This document shows positions 5,211-6,951 of a stretch of DNA of 6,951 nucleotides, piece after piece; the first letter of the stretch is position 1; each line of letters opens with the position of its first letter. The stretch spans positions 1 through 6,951 of the forward strand of contig DAOVXW010000031.1 in NCBI GenBank assembly GCA_030635945.1, given 5' to 3'. Source of the DNA: Dehalococcoidia bacterium (lineage in GTDB: Bacteria; Chloroflexota; Dehalococcoidia; Dehalococcoidales; G020351185). The position numbers were made by a program, and so were the translations under genes. The notes beneath the pieces are model-generated. The model did not search any database, had not been told where the DNA came from, and saw only the letters and a list, made by a program, of their open reading frames with translations.

Positions 5211-5904
5211 CGGGGATGAAGGGTGGTGCCCATTTGGGTGGGATTGGCAGATTATCCCCGAAGCGTATCCAGAAGTACTCATCCAGGAATTTAACCAGAG
5301 ATTTTTGACAACCATGCTCACTGTATGTGAGCTTGTCTGAAAGAAACTGCTCCGGTGAACCGGAAAATCCCTGTTCCCTGAAGCTTGTGGTAACTTCCTG
5401 CATATTCTGCTGGGTTATTTTTAACCACTGCAACAGATTGGTGGTGCCGCCCAGTAGATTGAAATGGCTTGATATGTCAAGGTTCAGTAATGCAAACAAC
5501 CTATCGTTTAGCAGGTGGGCTATCTTTGATACACCTGTCAGCCATAAGCCATTTATAGAGTAAAGGCTCTGGTATACTTTAGTTATATCATCCGTTAAAT
5601 CGCTGTTTGAGAGGTCGCAATCCAGCAGGGTGACGTCTTTAAGTAAAGCCATCTCCGGCTGTAGTTTAACTATCTCCGCCAGAACTTGTCTGGCCAAATT
5701 ATTGCCGATTAACAGGTCGTAGTTTTCAATATTTATATGACTCAGGATTAATTTTTCTTCAAACTCCTTGATATTGATATCCATGGGCGCTTCTCTCAAC
5801 TTGGAAATGAAAGAGGTATCCTGCATAATCTTGCAGTACCTATAATCGCCAGCCGACCTGTAGTAGAAACATAGGGCGCCCCAGGCAAGTTGGTTAAAGT
5901 TCAT
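5200..5904 (-). CDS. Uncharacterised 234-aa soluble protein
   Basis: I do not recognise this family. The protein has no signal peptide or clear membrane span and looks mainly alpha-helical. Residues 85-110 include an LLDCDLSNSDL stretch. The middle, around residues 110-145, contains a GVSKIAHLL...LFALLNLD pattern, which loosely resembles the 'SK-x-LHL-x-P-x-LFP-x-x-D' arrangement of some small uncharacterised helical families; that resemblance is weak. The C-terminus is proline-rich (PIPPKWAPPFIPEKE). The start at 5904 has AGGGAG 10 nt upstream and agrees with a predicted promoter leader of about 26 nt; an internal ATG at 5784 (residue 41) with weaker upstream signals is the alternative. It converges with the flavoprotein gene and lies 147 bp downstream of the glycerate-kinase gene. 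The dyad over its -10 box suggests regulated expression. Confidence 0.7.
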   Translation of the reverse strand: MNFNQLAWGALCFYYRSAGDYRYCKIMQDTSFISKLREAPMDINIKEFEEKLILSHINIENYDLLIGNNLARQVLAEIVKLQPEMALLKDVTLLDCDLSNSDLTDDITKVYQSLYSINGLWLTGVSKIAHLLNDRLFALLNLDISSHFNLLGGTTNLLQWLKITQQNMQEVTTSFREQGFSGSPEQFLSDKLTYSEHGCQKSLVKFLDEYFWIRFGDNLPIPPKWAPPFIPEKE

Positions 5905-5932
5905 GTTATTACTGCTCCCTTATCGTTATCTC

Positions 5933-5954
5933 TTTTAGTATAACTTTACTAAAA
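5933..5954 (-). promoter_or_regulatory. Perfect 8+8 bp dyad overlapping a TATACT -10 box (candidate operator)
   Basis: TTTTAGTA (5933-5940), a 6-nt centre TAACTT, and TACTAAAA (5947-5954) form a perfect inverted repeat. On the minus strand the hexamer TATACT at 5942-5937 lies inside it and makes a good -10 element, with a start near 5930 and a 26-nt leader to the ATG at 5904. The matching -35 is weak. A dimeric repressor bound to the dyad would cover the promoter. An mRNA hairpin or terminator role for the upstream gene is less likely because the repeat is nearly 100 bp past that gene's stop and is AT-rich without a T tract. Confidence 0.45.
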
Positions 5955-6051
5955 ACGGGTTGCATTATTTTACACTATCCGGCAGGTTTTACAAGTATTA
6001 TGGATTATCTTTAAATGGTGAATTAAATAAAGGTTAATGGATTTTACCAAT

Positions 6052-6951
6052 TTACTTCAACAGATACAGCATTAAATCACCGACATTGGTGCCGGTATTA
6101 CCTGTTACTACAAGTGAGTTGCCAATCTGGTTAAGCAATGTATTACTGTCATACCTGTCAAGATAGGCTTTAATATTTAATTCGCTGGTTTTAGCTTTAA
6201 CCAGAGAATTGCCGTCTACAATGGCACCGGCAACATCCGGCAGGAAGTCTGAGCCATCGCTACCGACGCTGGCGACCAGCCACTGGCTGTGGTACCCCTC
6301 CATTGCCAGCATAGATACGGCAGCATAATGCTGGTTGCGGCCTCCTCTGCCGGCCGGGGCGGGAAGTCTGGGGGTTGTTTCGCCGCCGATAATTAAAGCG
6401 TCATAACCGGCATATTCTGTTTTCAGTATCTCATCTGCCCTTTTAAGGGCAGCATCAGTAGCGTCCCCCTTCTGTTCGGCAGTAACCAGGTGGGGGGTGA
6501 ACCCTGTTTCTTGTGCTTTAATCAACATAGCTTCCAGAGCCAGCCTGTTATCACCGATTATGTGGTTGAAACAGTTATCCAGGCTCTTGGCTGTTTCGGC
6601 AACCTTTCCCCAGCAGCCTTTTTCAAGGTGATCAAGCACCCTTTCAGGAGCTGTGGATAACAAATCGTATTTTATAAGTACATTGCAGACATCTGAGAAG
6701 GTTGTCGTATCCGGGTAGGTGGGCCCGGAGGCGATGACCGAAAGGTCATTGCCGATTACGTCGGACAATATCAGAGAGATAATTGTTGATGGGGAAAAAT
6801 AGAAGCCCAGTTGCCCTCCTTTTATGCGGGACAGGTGTTTCCTGACGGTATTAATCTCGCTTATCTCGGCTCCGGAAGCCAGCAGCAGTTCAGTGAATTT
6901 CTGTATATCCTCCAGTTTGATACCGGTAGCGGGATAGGGCATTAACGCCGA
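6052..6951 (-). CDS. gckA: Glycerate 2-kinase, MOFRL/DUF4147 type (N-terminus outside window)
   Basis: This enzyme class phosphorylates D-glycerate to 2-phosphoglycerate with ATP, feeding glycolysis from serine, glyoxylate or hydroxypyruvate routes. The reading frame is open to the right edge: the codons before the apparent ATG at 6942 read Ser-Ala-Leu and continue the conserved GGGSALxPxP-type loop. The visible 299 residues are therefore the C-terminal two thirds of a protein usually 420-450 long. Landmarks are the block with EINTVRKHLSRIKGGQL, LSDVIGNDLSVIASGPT, the IGGETT and GRGGRNQ blocks that open the C-terminal MOFRL domain, VGSDGSDFLPDVAGAIVDG, and TGNTGTNVGDL at the end. Deviations from the usual pattern are His after GGRNQ where Glu is common, and SDGSDF in place of the usual TDGxDG. 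No strong terminator was seen downstream. The gene is probably not coupled to the 234-aa gene 147 bp further on, which has its own promoter. Confidence 0.9.
   Translation of the reverse strand, partial: SALMPYPATGIKLEDIQKFTELLLASGAEISEINTVRKHLSRIKGGQLGFYFSPSTIISLILSDVIGNDLSVIASGPTYPDTTTFSDVCNVLIKYDLLSTAPERVLDHLEKGCWGKVAETAKSLDNCFNHIIGDNRLALEAMLIKAQETGFTPHLVTAEQKGDATDAALKRADEILKTEYAGYDALIIGGETTPRLPAPAGRGGRNQHYAAVSMLAMEGYHSQWLVASVGSDGSDFLPDVAGAIVDGNSLVKAKTSELNIKAYLDRYDSNTLLNQIGNSLVVTGNTGTNVGDLMLYLLK

Noticed and set aside
1..6951. CRISPR arrays, tRNA or rRNA genes, insertion sequences or phage genes
   Set aside because: None was seen: no regularly spaced repeats, no transposase-like protein and no cloverleaf-like segment was noticed on either strand.

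Overview
The window suggests an anaerobic bacterium of moderate GC content that carries the mercury-methylation pair hgcA-hgcB. The lineage is uncertain. The mix of hgcAB, a flavin reductase of the iron-sulfur flavoprotein type, a nitroreductase and steroid-reductase-like enzymes would suit an uncultured Chloroflexota (Dehalococcoidia-like) organism. A Firmicutes or Deltaproteobacteria host cannot be excluded, and the sequence contains no rRNA or other phylogenetic marker.

Layout. (1) Positions 1-987, plus strand: the 3' two thirds of hgcA (corrinoid methyl-transfer protein with its membrane domain), then hgcB (double [4Fe-4S] ferredoxin) 16 bp downstream. (2) Positions 1191-2238, plus strand: two separately spaced single genes, an FMN nitroreductase-family protein and a cysteine-rich YgbA-family protein, each behind about 200 bp of AT-rich upstream DNA with regulatory-looking repeats. 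(3) Positions 2275-4478, minus strand: a probable three-gene operon of an extended SDR (3beta-HSD/epimerase type), a steroid 5-alpha-reductase-like membrane enzyme overlapping it by 8 bp, and a small membrane protein with an HxHHW motif. (4) Positions 4587-5150, plus strand: an iron-sulfur flavoprotein-like reductase, divergent from the operon across a 108-bp promoter region and followed by a hairpin-T tract. (5) Positions 5200-5904, minus strand: an unrecognised 234-aa soluble protein behind a perfect 8+8 bp dyad that covers its predicted -10 box. (6) Positions 6052-6951, minus strand: the C-terminal part of a MOFRL-type glycerate 2-kinase, cut by the window end.

How they may work together. 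HgcA and HgcB are a known functional pair: HgcA passes a methyl group from its cobalamin to Hg(II), and HgcB supplies low-potential electrons and probably handles the metal. The SDR and the 5-alpha-reductase-like gene are translationally coupled and could act in sequence on one sterol, steroid or other isoprenoid/enone substrate, with the small HxHHW membrane protein as a possible third component. The nitroreductase, the YgbA protein and the flavoprotein are all redox or nitrosative-stress type genes, but nothing here ties them mechanistically to mercury methylation. The most notable content is the hgcAB locus, the coupled steroid-type operon, the Cys-to-His change in the flavoprotein cluster motif, and several promoter-associated repeats.
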